NCBI GenBank assembly: GCA_902793685.1
Contig: CADBEN010000003.1
Span: forward strand, 62,001-126,000
Direction: 5' to 3'
DNA: 64,000 nt
Source of the DNA: an uncultured Lachnospiraceae bacterium
GTDB taxonomy: Bacteria; Bacillota; Clostridia; Lachnospirales; Lachnospiraceae
Both the position numbers and the translations under genes were made by a program. The notes under the pieces are model-generated. The model saw only the letters and a list, made by a program, of their open reading frames with translations, was not told the DNA's origin and did not search any database. Shown piece by piece: positions 7,537 to 15,574 of this stretch; the stretch's first letter is position 1; each line of letters starts with the position of its first letter.

Positions 7537-8028
7537 TCAGTCCAGCCCGTTCCGCTTCCGCATGGCCTTCACCAGGCCGCCGGCATTGATGATCTCCACC
7601 AGGTTGTCCGGCAGGGAAACGATGGGGAATTCCTTCCCCCGGCACTCGATCTTCTCGTTGACGGTGACGGTGATCTCCTCGCCCTCCTTCACAAAGTCCG
7701 CGAGATCCGCGTTCTCGATGAGAAGAAGGCCGTTGTTGATGGCGTTCCGGAAAAAGATCCGGGCGAAGCTCTTCGCGATGACGCAGCGGAGGCCCAGGGC
7801 CTTCACCACCTCCGGCGCCTGCTCTCTTGAAGAGCCGCAGCCGAAGTTCGAACCCGCGACGATGATGTCGCCGGGCCGGATCTGCGCGGCCAGTTCCGGG
7901 CGCAGCGGGCTGAAGGCGTAGGGTTTCATTTCTTCGATGGTCTTGAACACAAGGTATTCGGTAGGCATGATGATGTCGGTGTCGATATCGTCCCCGAGCA
8001 GCCAGACCTTTCCAGTAAATTTCTCCAT
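7537..8028 (-). CDS. IPM-isomerase/aconitase-family small subunit (LeuD-like), pair A
   Basis: 163 residues, the swivelling subunit that completes the active site of the large subunit. Motifs: DDIDTDIIMPTEYLVF (substrate loop YLVF), GSNFGCGSSREQAPEV and a FARIFFRNAINNGLL segment. From memory, the hydrophobic YLVx loop is the isopropylmalate type, whereas homoaconitase carries YLRT. That points to an acid with an alkyl side chain. AGGAG precedes the ATG at 8028. It lies 27 bases after pair B's large subunit and 12 bases before its own partner. Confidence 0.85.
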   Translation of the reverse strand: MEKFTGKVWLLGDDIDTDIIMPTEYLVFKTIEEMKPYAFSPLRPELAAQIRPGDIIVAGSNFGCGSSREQAPEVVKALGLRCVIAKSFARIFFRNAINNGLLLIENADLADFVKEGEEITVTVNEKIECRGKEFPIVSLPDNLVEIINAGGLVKAMRKRNGLD

Positions 8029-8055
8029 ATTTTCTCCTGCCTCGCAGTTCTTATA

Positions 8056-9303
8056 TCACAGCATGTCCGCTGTGGCGATCTCGCCCTTCACCGCCGATGC
8101 CGTGACCGTGGCGGCGCTGGCCAGGTAGACAAAGGAATTCTTGTGGCCTGCGCGGCCCTTGAAGTTCCGGGTGCCGGTGCTGATCAGGGTCTCCCCTTCT
8201 CCGATGACACCCTGGCAGGAGCCCCAGCAGACGGAGCAGTTCGGATTCATGATGATGGCGCCGGCGTCCATGAAGATGTCCAGCAGTCCTTCCTTCATGG
8301 CCTGATCGTAGACCAGGCGGCTCGCCGGGACCACCAGGAAGCGGACGCCCGGATGGACCTTCTTACCCTTAATGATCTCCGCGCCGACTCTCAGCTCCTC
8401 GATACGCCCGTTGTTGCAGGAGCCGAGGAAGGCCTCGTCGATGTGGGTTCCGGCAGCATCGGCCGCGTCGCAGACATTGTCCACGAAATGGGGCTTCGCC
8501 ACAATGGGCTTCACATCCCCGAGGTCGATGTCGAAGACCTCCGCGTAGACCGCGTCGGCGTCCGGCGCGAACACGTGCTTCGGCTCACGGCCGTGCTCCG
8601 CAAGGTAGGCCATGGTCTTTTCATCCACCTCACAGAGACCGGTCTTGGCGCCCGCCTCGACACAGAGGTTGCAGAGGGCTATCCGGTCGGAAATGCTGAG
8701 GGTCTTCAGGCCGTCGCCGCCGAACTCCATAGCCTTGTAATTGGCGCCGTTGGCGGAGATCTTCCCGATGATGTACAGGATCAGGTCGCGGGCGTAGACG
8801 CCCCCGGAGAGCTTCCCGTGCAGGTTGAAGCGGAGGGTCTCCGGGACCAGGACCCAGGAGGTCCCCGTCACCATGGCATAGAGGTAGTCGGTGCATCCCA
8901 CGCCGGTGCCGAAAGCGCCCAGTGCGCCGTAGGAGCAGGTGTGGCTGTCCGCGCCGAAGATGAGCTGTCCCGGCCGCACATGCTTCTCCAGCATGACCTG
9001 GTGGCAGACGCCCTCGCCCTCGTAGAAGGTGATCCCGTTGGCCCGGGCAAAGTCGCGCATCTTCTTCTGGGATGCGGCAGTCTTCACGCTGTCGCAGGGA
9101 ATGTTGTGGTCCACGATCCAGACCAGCTTGCTCACATCCGCGATCCGGGGATGTTTCAGTTTGTTGTACATATCGACGGTCAGATGGGTGGTGCCGTCGT
9201 TGGACATGAGAAGGTCCAGTTCCACTGTGTGGATGTCTCCTGCCCGGACCTCCGTCTTTCCGGCTGCAGCGGCGATGATCTTTTCAGCGATCGTCATTCC
9301 CAT
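8056..9303 (-). CDS. 3-isopropylmalate dehydratase/aconitase-family large subunit (LeuC-like), pair B
   Basis: 415 residues. It has the same fold as pair A but is clearly diverged: VDHNIPCDSVKTA, DSHTCSYGALGAFGTGVG, LGSCNNGRIEELRVG (Asn replaces the usual Thr), and the cluster motif NPNCSVCWGSCQGVIGEGE. The extra Trp and Cys in CSVCWGSC are unusual. The protein should carry a [4Fe-4S] cluster bound by three cysteines and act with the small subunit encoded three bases upstream. The substrate is unresolved. Having two divergent pairs side by side argues for two successive isomerisation or dehydration steps rather than duplication. Confidence 0.85.
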   Translation of the reverse strand: MGMTIAEKIIAAAAGKTEVRAGDIHTVELDLLMSNDGTTHLTVDMYNKLKHPRIADVSKLVWIVDHNIPCDSVKTAASQKKMRDFARANGITFYEGEGVCHQVMLEKHVRPGQLIFGADSHTCSYGALGAFGTGVGCTDYLYAMVTGTSWVLVPETLRFNLHGKLSGGVYARDLILYIIGKISANGANYKAMEFGGDGLKTLSISDRIALCNLCVEAGAKTGLCEVDEKTMAYLAEHGREPKHVFAPDADAVYAEVFDIDLGDVKPIVAKPHFVDNVCDAADAAGTHIDEAFLGSCNNGRIEELRVGAEIIKGKKVHPGVRFLVVPASRLVYDQAMKEGLLDIFMDAGAIIMNPNCSVCWGSCQGVIGEGETLISTGTRNFKGRAGHKNSFVYLASAATVTASAVKGEIATADML

Positions 9304-9306
9304 GGT

Positions 9307-9780
9307 TCAGTCCTCCTTGTCCAGTGATGCGATCAGTCCGCCCTGATCGAGGATCTTCTGCAGGTTCTCCGGGAGCTTCGTACATGCGTATTCTTTGCCG
9401 TTCACCCGGGCCACGCCCTCAGTCAGGGAAAGCTCCAGCTCGTCGCCGTCCTTCACCGCGTCGTGGATATCCTTGCAGACGATGACGGGGAGGCCGATAT
9501 TGATGGAATTCCTGTAGAAGATCCGGGCAAAGCTGTTGGCCAGCACTGCCTTCACGCCCAAGGCCTTCAGCACTGCCGGCGCCTGCTCGCGGGAGGATCC
9601 GCAGCCGAAATTCTCCTTCGCGACCACGATATCCCCCGGCTTCACCTCCGAAGCGAAGGTGTCAGACAGAGATTCAAAGGTGTGGGGCGTCATTTCCGCG
9701 ATCGTGGGGTACAGAAGATACTGCGACGCAATGATCTGGTCGGTATCGACATCGGAATCAAATCTGAATACTTTTCCCAT
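9307..9780 (-). CDS. IPM-isomerase/aconitase-family small subunit (LeuD-like), pair B
   Basis: 157 residues. FDSDVDTDQIIASQYLLY carries the substrate loop (YLLY, hydrophobic), followed by KENFGCGSSREQAPAVL and ANSFARIFYRNSINIGLP, as in LeuD-type subunits. AGGAGG lies seven bases before the ATG. A 158-base gap with a hairpin (9889-9911) separates it from the HPr-dehydrogenase gene, so the four hydro-lyase genes may have their own promoter or depend on partial read-through. No convincing -35/-10 was found in the gap. Confidence 0.85.
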   Translation of the reverse strand: MGKVFRFDSDVDTDQIIASQYLLYPTIAEMTPHTFESLSDTFASEVKPGDIVVAKENFGCGSSREQAPAVLKALGVKAVLANSFARIFYRNSINIGLPVIVCKDIHDAVKDGDELELSLTEGVARVNGKEYACTKLPENLQKILDQGGLIASLDKED

Positions 9781-9888
9781 AGGTACCTCCTGAAATACAG
9801 CATTAAAGTTACCGTAATTTTACCATAGACGTCCTTTTGCTGCATATAGTCAATCTCAGCAGGGGGCTTCTGCGGCAAAGATAAGAAT

Positions 9889-9911
9889 GCGCCCCGCGGG
9901 AAGCGGGGCGC
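9889..9911 (-). terminator. Hairpin after the HPr-dehydrogenase gene
   Basis: A nine-base perfect GC stem (9889-9897 with 9903-9911) is followed on the minus strand by ATTCTTATCTTT rather than a clean T-run. Partial termination that sets gene dosage between the fusion gene and the hydro-lyase genes is plausible. Confidence 0.6.
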
Positions 9912-9938
9912 CGGTGGATTCTTCGGTTTCCGCGGATC

Positions 9939-11246
9939 TCAGGCTTTGACCTCCGCGTTTCCGTAGGGCAGGCGCTCGTTGAAGTTCCGCGCGTTCTCCA
10001 TGGTGGTGATGGCGATGGCCTGCATGGCCTCCCTCGTGAAGAAGGCCTGGTGGGAGGTCAGCACCACCTGGGGGAACATCATCAGGCGGGCGGTGACATC
10101 GTCCGACATGGCTTCCGAGGAGCGGTCGTTGAAGACGTTGGGGTCCTCGCCCTCGTAGACGTCCAGGGCCACCGCATGGAACTTGCCGCGGCGCAGTGCG
10201 CCGATCAGGGCTTCGGTGTCGATCAGGCCGCCCCGGGCGGAGTTGACCAGCATGACGTCGTCCTTCATCATGTGGATGGCACGCTCATCGATGAGATGCC
10301 AGGTCCCGTTGGGCCCCATGATCAGCGGCGCGTGGATGGAGATCAGATCCGCTTTCCGGAACACGTCCTCCTTGGACACATAGGTCAGGAGGCCTTCGTC
10401 CGCCAGACTCTGGTTCGGGAAGGCATCCCAGGCGATGATGTTCATGCCGTAGCCCTTGCAGATCCGGGCAAAGCATACGCCGATCTTTCCTGTGCCGAGG
10501 ATGCCGGCGGTCTTGTTGTGCAGATCCATGCCCATGAGACCGCTCAGTCCGAAGTTGTTCTCACGGACCTTCGCATAGGCTTTGTGCAGACGGCGGTTCG
10601 CCTCCTGAAGAATGGCCATGGCATGCTCCGCCACCGCGTAGGGCGAGTAGGCCGGGACACGGAGCACCGTGATGCCGAGCTCTGCCGCTGCCTTGAGGTC
10701 CACGTTGTTGAAGCCCGCGCAGCGCAGGAGTACCAGGCGGACGCCGCAGTCGTGAAGGATCTCCAGGACCCTCCGGCCGCACTCATCGTTCACGAAGATG
10801 CAGACCGCGCCGCAGCCGTTGGCCAGCTGGGCAGTCTCCGGCACCAAACGGGTATGGATGTATTTTCCCTCACAGTTGTAGCCGCCGGTGCCCTTGTCCT
10901 TCAGCAGCTCGTTGAAGAAGGTATAGTCGTAATCCTTCATGCTGAAGAAGGCGATCTTCAGGATCGCGGCGGACTTTTTCTCGTCAAAGGTGGAGCTGAG
11001 GAAAGAGCCGATGCACTTCGCGGCCTCCTCCTCGTCCGCGCCTTCGATGGTGACTCTCAGGACGTCGCCCTGGGTGACTCCCAGGGAAAGGATCTGCAGG
11101 ACCTTGGAGGCATCTGCCGTCTTCCCGGTGCCTTCCTTCTGCAGCATGACAGTGCTTTTCACTCCGGAACAGCACTGCGCGATCTGCGCAGCAGGCCTGG
11201 CGTGAAGTCCGTACGGAATGTTGACAACATAGCTCAGTTCTCTCAT
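9939..11246 (-). CDS. HPr phosphocarrier domain fused to D-lactate/2-hydroxyacid dehydrogenase
   Basis: 435 residues. Residues 1-88 are an HPr domain: NIPYGLHARPAAQIAQ holds the phosphorylatable His (His15 equivalent), and ILSLGVTQGDVLRVTIEG plus ADEEEA match the C-terminal half. At the HPr-kinase Ser46 position the alignment gives Lys, with a Ser one place before it. Residues about 95-430 are a full NAD-dependent D-lactate dehydrogenase: RCAGFNNVDLKAA, AYSPYAVAEHAMAIL, GILGTGKIG (Rossmann loop), NSARGGLID (Arg), LDVYEGEDPN (Glu) and SHQAFFTREAM (His). All catalytic residues are present. GGGAG lies ahead of the ATG. One unbroken frame spans both domains. Inference: PTS phosphoryl state may tune lactate or 2-hydroxyacid flux. 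Confidence 0.92.
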   Translation of the reverse strand: MRELSYVVNIPYGLHARPAAQIAQCCSGVKSTVMLQKEGTGKTADASKVLQILSLGVTQGDVLRVTIEGADEEEAAKCIGSFLSSTFDEKKSAAILKIAFFSMKDYDYTFFNELLKDKGTGGYNCEGKYIHTRLVPETAQLANGCGAVCIFVNDECGRRVLEILHDCGVRLVLLRCAGFNNVDLKAAAELGITVLRVPAYSPYAVAEHAMAILQEANRRLHKAYAKVRENNFGLSGLMGMDLHNKTAGILGTGKIGVCFARICKGYGMNIIAWDAFPNQSLADEGLLTYVSKEDVFRKADLISIHAPLIMGPNGTWHLIDERAIHMMKDDVMLVNSARGGLIDTEALIGALRRGKFHAVALDVYEGEDPNVFNDRSSEAMSDDVTARLMMFPQVVLTSHQAFFTREAMQAIAITTMENARNFNERLPYGNAEVKA

Positions 11247-11301
11247 ATCCTGCTCCCTTCCCGAACATCTGATTAGTATTATCTAACTTTTCATTTGAAA
11301 C

Positions 11302-11326
11302 ACCGGCCGGGGACTTCCCGGCCGGT
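11302..11326 (-). terminator. Terminator-like hairpin after capA-like gene
   Basis: A ten-base perfect stem ACCGGCCGGG/CCCGGCCGGT with a five-base loop lies 85 bases past the CapA stop, ahead of the HPr-dehydrogenase gene. The tail on the minus strand is GTGTTTC, a weak T-run. Confidence 0.65.
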
Positions 11327-11410
11327 TATCATTATACATCATATTTACTGCCAATTCAGCGTTGTGCGCGCAAATCGTCCATTCCATTTTGAAATTCTGT
11401 CCTGACGCAG

Positions 11411-12712
11411 TTACCGCCCGGTAATGCTGTGCCAGAGACTGCGGAGCTTCGCCACCGTGAGTCCGGGCTGCGTCAGGTTCACATGGTGGACCGCCGCCAG
11501 CTCGTCCGTGTAGGTATCCAGCGGCATGACCCGCTCGATGGGCCCGGAGAAATGGATGACTGTCGGGATGAAATCATAGGAAGTGACCCGGGTGCCCGCG
11601 GCATCCTTCGTGATCGTCACGTCGGCAAGGCCGCCGAGGATCGTGTCGGTCCGGGTCTGGGACGCCAGGAAGTTTCCGAGGGACCAGTACACCAGCGCGT
11701 GGTTTCCGGCCGCTGTGGTCAGTTCCTCCACCGGCTCCACCACATGCGGGTGGGCGCAGATCACCAGGTCCGCGCCTGCATCGGCCAGTTCAGTCACGTA
11801 AGCACGCTGGAACGCCGTGGGAGCGTAGTGGTACTCTTCCCCGATGTGCAGGAAACAGACCGTCATGTCCGCCTGACTCTCCGCCGTGCGGACATCCTGA
11901 AGGAATTTGTCCTTATAGGCAAGCAGATTCACGAGATAGGGCTGCCCTGCCGGGAGGGAAAAGCCGTTCAGTCCGTAGGTATAGTTGAACATAGCCAGCC
12001 GTATCCCGTTCTTCTCCACGTAGTCGATGGTGTTGAAGGCCTCGGGACTCTCATGGATCCCCAGGAGTCTGATTTCCGGGTGGCAGGTCTTCCAGTAGGT
12101 CAGCGTGTCCGACACTCCGCGGAGTCCCTTGTCCCAGGTGTGGTTCGTGGCGGAAAGCACCACGTCAAAGCCTGTGTCCACGATCGCCTCGCCCATAGAC
12201 TGCGGCGTTCCGAAGGCAGGAAAAGTGCTGAGCAGGGAATTGTCGGAGACAAAGATAGTCTCCTGGTTCACCACCGCAAGGTCCCGGGAGCGGATCAGAT
12301 CCCGGATGCACTCATACATAGGAATGAAATCGTAGGTGCCGGTCTCCGCGTTCCAGGCGTTCTTGTAGACATATTCGTGGACCAGGTTATCGCCCGCCGC
12401 GATCATGGTGAGGGTTCCTTCCGCGGCCGATGACTGCGCCGCTGCTTCCATCTCAGCCGCTGCAGCTGTCTCCTGCGCTGCTTCTGTCTCTGCAGCAGCG
12501 GTCTCCAGCGCCGCTTCCGTCTCTGCAGCTGCAGCTGTCTCCTCCGCAGCAGCCGAAGTCTCCTCCGCAGCCTGTGTCATGTTCACGCCGGGTCCCGACT
12601 CCGCCTCCCGCGCAGCCGCCCCGTGTCCCGCCACCCCTGCCTCAGCGGTTACACTGGTCAGGAGAACTGTGAGGCACAAAGGAATAATCAGCTTCCTCGC
12701 AAAACTCTTCAT
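11411..12712 (-). CDS. CapA-family (PGA_cap metallophosphatase-fold) exported protein
   Basis: 433 residues from the ATG at 12712; the ATG six bases earlier falls on the GGGGG ribosome-binding site. Signal peptide at residues 1-25. Residues about 45-95 are a low-complexity Ala/Glu/Thr linker (ETAAAAETEAALETAAAETE style). Residues about 98-370 are the CapA domain: MIAAGDNLVHEYVYKNAW, NQETIFV, SATNHTWDKGL, FLHIGEEYHY and VICAHPHVVEP, the conserved metal-site signature. Family members act on poly-gamma-glutamate or other surface polymers; the exact reaction is unsettled. It is the last gene before the hairpin at 11302. Confidence 0.85.
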   Translation of the reverse strand: MKSFARKLIIPLCLTVLLTSVTAEAGVAGHGAAAREAESGPGVNMTQAAEETSAAAEETAAAAETEAALETAAAETEAAQETAAAAEMEAAAQSSAAEGTLTMIAAGDNLVHEYVYKNAWNAETGTYDFIPMYECIRDLIRSRDLAVVNQETIFVSDNSLLSTFPAFGTPQSMGEAIVDTGFDVVLSATNHTWDKGLRGVSDTLTYWKTCHPEIRLLGIHESPEAFNTIDYVEKNGIRLAMFNYTYGLNGFSLPAGQPYLVNLLAYKDKFLQDVRTAESQADMTVCFLHIGEEYHYAPTAFQRAYVTELADAGADLVICAHPHVVEPVEELTTAAGNHALVYWSLGNFLASQTRTDTILGGLADVTITKDAAGTRVTSYDFIPTVIHFSGPIERVMPLDTYTDELAAVHHVNLTQPGLTVAKLRSLWHSITGR

Positions 12713-12747
12713 AAACATCCCCCTGAATACAATAACACTGAAATGTT

Positions 12748-13155
12748 TCAGCCGATTTTTCCCTCGGCGCGCAGAATCTCCTCCACCAGTGCCACCGCCT
12801 CATAGACCATACCGTCGCAGTGCGGCTTCCGCGGAAGGCCGGTCTCCGCGTTCTTCGCCAGAAGCTTCGAGCATTCCAGCGTTCCCTCGTGGTTCCCCTT
12901 CATCGCCCGGATCAGCTTCTGGACCACGGTCCTGTCATCGACACCCCACAGGCCCAGGGCCATCATGCCGCCGGTAAAGGCGCCGCAGACGCTGCCCATC
13001 TGCATGCCGCCGCCGAAATTCGCCGCCAGGCGGAAGGCATCCTCCTCGCTCATGCCGGCGTCCGGCGCGAAGGGAAGCAGGACAGACTGCGCACAGTTAT
13101 AGTGCGGCGACTGACATGCCCGAAGTTCCTTTGCGCGATCCATATATTTACTCAT
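12748..13155 (-). CDS. C_GCAxxG_C_C family redox-cysteine protein
   Basis: 135 residues. The family pattern of spaced cysteines is visible: YNCAQSVLLPFA, GSVCGAFTGGMMALGL, TLECSKLL and KPHCDGMVYEA. The family is common in anaerobes and is often described as putative redox-active or a transport-associated metal binder; its function is not established. Its ATG overlaps the TGA of the DpaA-like gene (ATGA), implying coupled translation. No signal peptide. Confidence 0.85.
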   Translation of the reverse strand: MSKYMDRAKELRACQSPHYNCAQSVLLPFAPDAGMSEEDAFRLAANFGGGMQMGSVCGAFTGGMMALGLWGVDDRTVVQKLIRAMKGNHEGTLECSKLLAKNAETGLPRKPHCDGMVYEAVALVEEILRAEGKIG

Positions 13156-13994
13156 AGCTCTTCTCCTCCTTCACTTCTCAGAAATGCTTCCGCCAGCAGC
13201 TGCCCCGCGGATTCCGGCGCCACAAGGCCCGGCAGCGGGGGCGCTGCGCAGTAAACAATGTTTTCATGTTCTCTCGCCGCAGGCTCCGTTCCCCGCATCC
13301 CGCTGGAGAGATCGAAAACGTAGACCGGACCGGAACCGGCGAAACCGCCGGAGTTTCCGGAAACAGCTGACGCGCCGCTCCAGGTCCTGACACTTTCCTC
13401 CGTGATGACCGGCGCCGTGGCCGTGTTCACCACCACGTCCGACGGACGGCCGGCCTTCTGCCAGTCCGCCAGCGGGACCGCGCCGTCCCGGCCGCTGTGG
13501 GAGATCAGGCGCACCGGAAGTCCGAGACGCTTAAGATAGTCGCAGACCGAAGATCCGACTCTTCCTCCGCCGATCACGTCATAGGTGTAAGTGAACAGAC
13601 TCCTCGGCGTCCGCCGCAGCAGGAGGTACAGGACTCCCTCCGCCGTCAGGACAGAATTCCTCGCGGCGAATTCCGGGTCCTCCTGATAACAGACAAAGCT
13701 GCAGGGCAGGAATCGCTCATAGTCCGTCCAGAGCCCTGCCAGGACCTTTGTCTCCGGCTTCAGGCTTTCCAGAAACGGCCCCAGATCGATTCTGGTCCCG
13801 CCCATGGTGATGGTCCCGTCCGAAGTCCCCCGGATGGGCAGAAAGACAAAGTCCAGGTCTTTTGCCCGGACTTTCTCAGGATCCCACTCCGCGGGATCCC
13901 GTACGATCTGTGTCTCATATCCCTTTTCCCGCAGATACATTCCGCAGTAGTAAAGCCTCTCATCCGAGGCGAAGATCACTCCCCGTTTCGGCAT
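13152..13994 (-). CDS. Dipicolinate synthase subunit A (DpaA/SpoVFA)-like protein
   Basis: 280 residues. N-terminal part: a Rossmann-like VIFASDERLYYCGMYLREKG, then FLPIRGTSDGTI, matching the LPVxGTxDxG region of DpaA. NSVLTAEGVLYLLLRRTP corresponds to the NSIPTxEG helix, followed by IGGGRVGSSVCDYLKRLG (NAD(P) loop) and, near the end, PPLPGLVAPESAGQLLAE, the DpaA tail. DpaA reduces the lysine-pathway intermediate to make spore dipicolinate together with flavoprotein DpaB. No dpaB is nearby and the gene sits behind a Liv transporter, so a vegetative role is possible. RBS: GAAAGGGGG. Confidence 0.75.
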   Translation of the reverse strand: MPKRGVIFASDERLYYCGMYLREKGYETQIVRDPAEWDPEKVRAKDLDFVFLPIRGTSDGTITMGGTRIDLGPFLESLKPETKVLAGLWTDYERFLPCSFVCYQEDPEFAARNSVLTAEGVLYLLLRRTPRSLFTYTYDVIGGGRVGSSVCDYLKRLGLPVRLISHSGRDGAVPLADWQKAGRPSDVVVNTATAPVITEESVRTWSGASAVSGNSGGFAGSGPVYVFDLSSGMRGTEPAAREHENIVYCAAPPLPGLVAPESAGQLLAEAFLRSEGGEEL

Positions 13995-14014
13995 AAGCCC
14001 CCTTTCTCACAGGA

Positions 14015-14039
14015 GCGCGGGATATAAAAATCCCCGCGC
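14015..14039 (-). terminator. Hairpin between livF and the DpaA-like gene
   Basis: GCGCGGGAT and ATCCCCGCGC pair with one bulged base around an AT-rich loop. There is no T-run behind it. It probably gives partial termination or mRNA end protection after the Liv genes. Confidence 0.45.
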
Positions 14040-14074
14040 CTGTCCGGTCTTTGTCAGCATCTGTCCGGTCAGTA

Positions 14075-14785
14075 TCATGCGCCGAGGTACGCTTCCCGCA
14101 CCCGCTCATTCTGCATCAGGCTGCCGGCATCGTCCTCGAGGACCACTTCCCCGGTCTCGATCACGTAGCCCCGCTTCGCGATGCGGAGCGCCTGGTTCGC
14201 GTTCTGCTCCACCAGCAGGATCGTGGTGCCGCTCTCATTGATGCGGACAATGGTCTCAAAGACCTGGTCCACGATGATCGGCGCGAGACCCATGGACGGC
14301 TCGTCCATCAGAAGCATCTTCGGGCGGCTCATCAGCGCCCGGGCGGTGGCAAGCATCTGCTGCTCACCGCCGGAAAGCGTGCCGGCCAGCTGTTTTCTGC
14401 GCTCGCCGAGACGCGGGAACATCTCATACATCTTCTGGAGGTCCTTCCGGATCTCCTCCTTGTCCTTCCGGAAATAAGCGCCCAGCAGCAGGTTGTCCTG
14501 CACATTGGTCCGCGGGAACACGTTTCTTCCCTCCGGGACCAGCGTCATTCCCGCCCGGACGATATCCTTGGTCTTTCTTCCCTTGTTCGGCGTGCCCATG
14601 AAGGTCACGGTGCCGTCCGACGAAGGGATCTGGTTCATGATGGCGGACATCAGCGTCGTCTTGCCGGCGCCGTTGGCGCCGATCAGGGAGACGATCTCGC
14701 CCTCGTTCACCGTCAGGCTCACGCCCTTCAGCGCGTGGATGGCGCCGTAATAGACGTGCAGTCCTTCTACCTTAAGCAGTTCCAT
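14075..14785 (-). CDS. livF: Branched-chain amino-acid-type ABC importer ATPase LivF
   Basis: 236 residues from the ATG at 14785 (MELLKVEGLHVYYGAIHALK). Walker A GANGAGKTT, Q-loop region, signature LSGGEQQMLATARALM, Walker B LLMDEPSMGLAP, and the LivF-type LVEQNANQAL switch region. It is one of two ATPases powering the LivH-LivM channel. Its start overlaps the livG stop by 14 bases, so the two are coupled. The substrate is set by the binding protein at 17611-18897. Confidence 0.93.
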   Translation of the reverse strand: MELLKVEGLHVYYGAIHALKGVSLTVNEGEIVSLIGANGAGKTTLMSAIMNQIPSSDGTVTFMGTPNKGRKTKDIVRAGMTLVPEGRNVFPRTNVQDNLLLGAYFRKDKEEIRKDLQKMYEMFPRLGERRKQLAGTLSGGEQQMLATARALMSRPKMLLMDEPSMGLAPIIVDQVFETIVRINESGTTILLVEQNANQALRIAKRGYVIETGEVVLEDDAGSLMQNERVREAYLGA

Positions 14786-15557
14786 TCGCGGACGCCCCCT
14801 TTCCGAGATACGCGTCGATGACCACCGGGTCGTTCCGGACGTCCTCCGGAAGTCCGTCCGCGATCTTCTCGCCGTGGTCAAACACGACGACACGCTCAGC
14901 GATATTCATGACGACACGCATGGCATGCTCGATGAGGATGATGGAATAACCGTCGGAGGACAGCCGCCGGATGATCTCCAGCAGTTCGTCTTTCTCCCTC
15001 GGATTCATGCCTGCCGCAGGCTCGTCCAGCAAAAGAAGCTTCGGCTCCGCGGCCAGGGCCCGGGCGATCTCCAGACGGCGCTGCATGCCGTAGGGCAGAT
15101 TCCGCGCCTTCCAGTCCCGGATCTCCGAAATACCGACGTAGTCCATGCAGTGGGCCACGATATCGCAGCAGCCGGCTTCTTCCTTCCGCTTTTTTTCGCT
15201 GTTGACGACGGCGTCAAGCAGTCCTGCGCAGGTCCTGCAGTGGTGCGCGACCAGGATATTCTCCGCCACGGTCATGCCGCCGAACAGCCGGATGTTCTGG
15301 AAGGTGCGGCTGATGCCGAGCTTTGTGATCTGTTCCGGCTTCTTCTTCGTGATGTTCTTTCCCTCAAACCAGATGCTCCCCGAGGTGCTCGGGGTGATGC
15401 CCGTCAGAAGGTTGTAGAAGGTGGTCTTCCCGGAGCCGTTCGGCCCGATGATCGCTACGATCTCACCGCGGTCGATGCTGAAATCGATCTTCTCGTTCGC
15501 GATGATGCCGCCGAAATGCTTGGAAAGCTTTTTTGTCTCAAGCAGTATCTCACCCAT
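14772..15557 (-). CDS. livG: Branched-chain amino-acid-type ABC importer ATPase LivG
   Basis: 261 residues from the ATG at 15557, after GGAGGAG; an earlier ATG at 15578 overlaps livM and precedes that site. Walker A GPNGSGKTT, the LivG insert FEGKNITKKKPEQI, GISRTFQNIRLFGGMTVAEN, Walker B LLLLDEPAAGMNP and IEHAMRVVMNIAERVVVFDHG are all characteristic. The signature motif (MQRRLEIARAL region) is the relaxed form usual in LivG. Confidence 0.93.
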   Translation of the reverse strand: MGEILLETKKLSKHFGGIIANEKIDFSIDRGEIVAIIGPNGSGKTTFYNLLTGITPSTSGSIWFEGKNITKKKPEQITKLGISRTFQNIRLFGGMTVAENILVAHHCRTCAGLLDAVVNSEKKRKEEAGCCDIVAHCMDYVGISEIRDWKARNLPYGMQRRLEIARALAAEPKLLLLDEPAAGMNPREKDELLEIIRRLSSDGYSIILIEHAMRVVMNIAERVVVFDHGEKIADGLPEDVRNDPVVIDAYLGKGASANGTA

Positions 15558-15574
15558 ACCGGTCTCCTCCTTCC

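Noticed and set aside
6043..7830. 595-codon plus-strand frame
   Set aside because: Antisense to the LeuC-like and SseB-like genes, with no start signal or domain.
11247..11301. Rex or CcpA site before the HPr-dehydrogenase gene
   Set aside because: The AT-rich stretch has no match to the Rex palindrome or the cre consensus that I could see.
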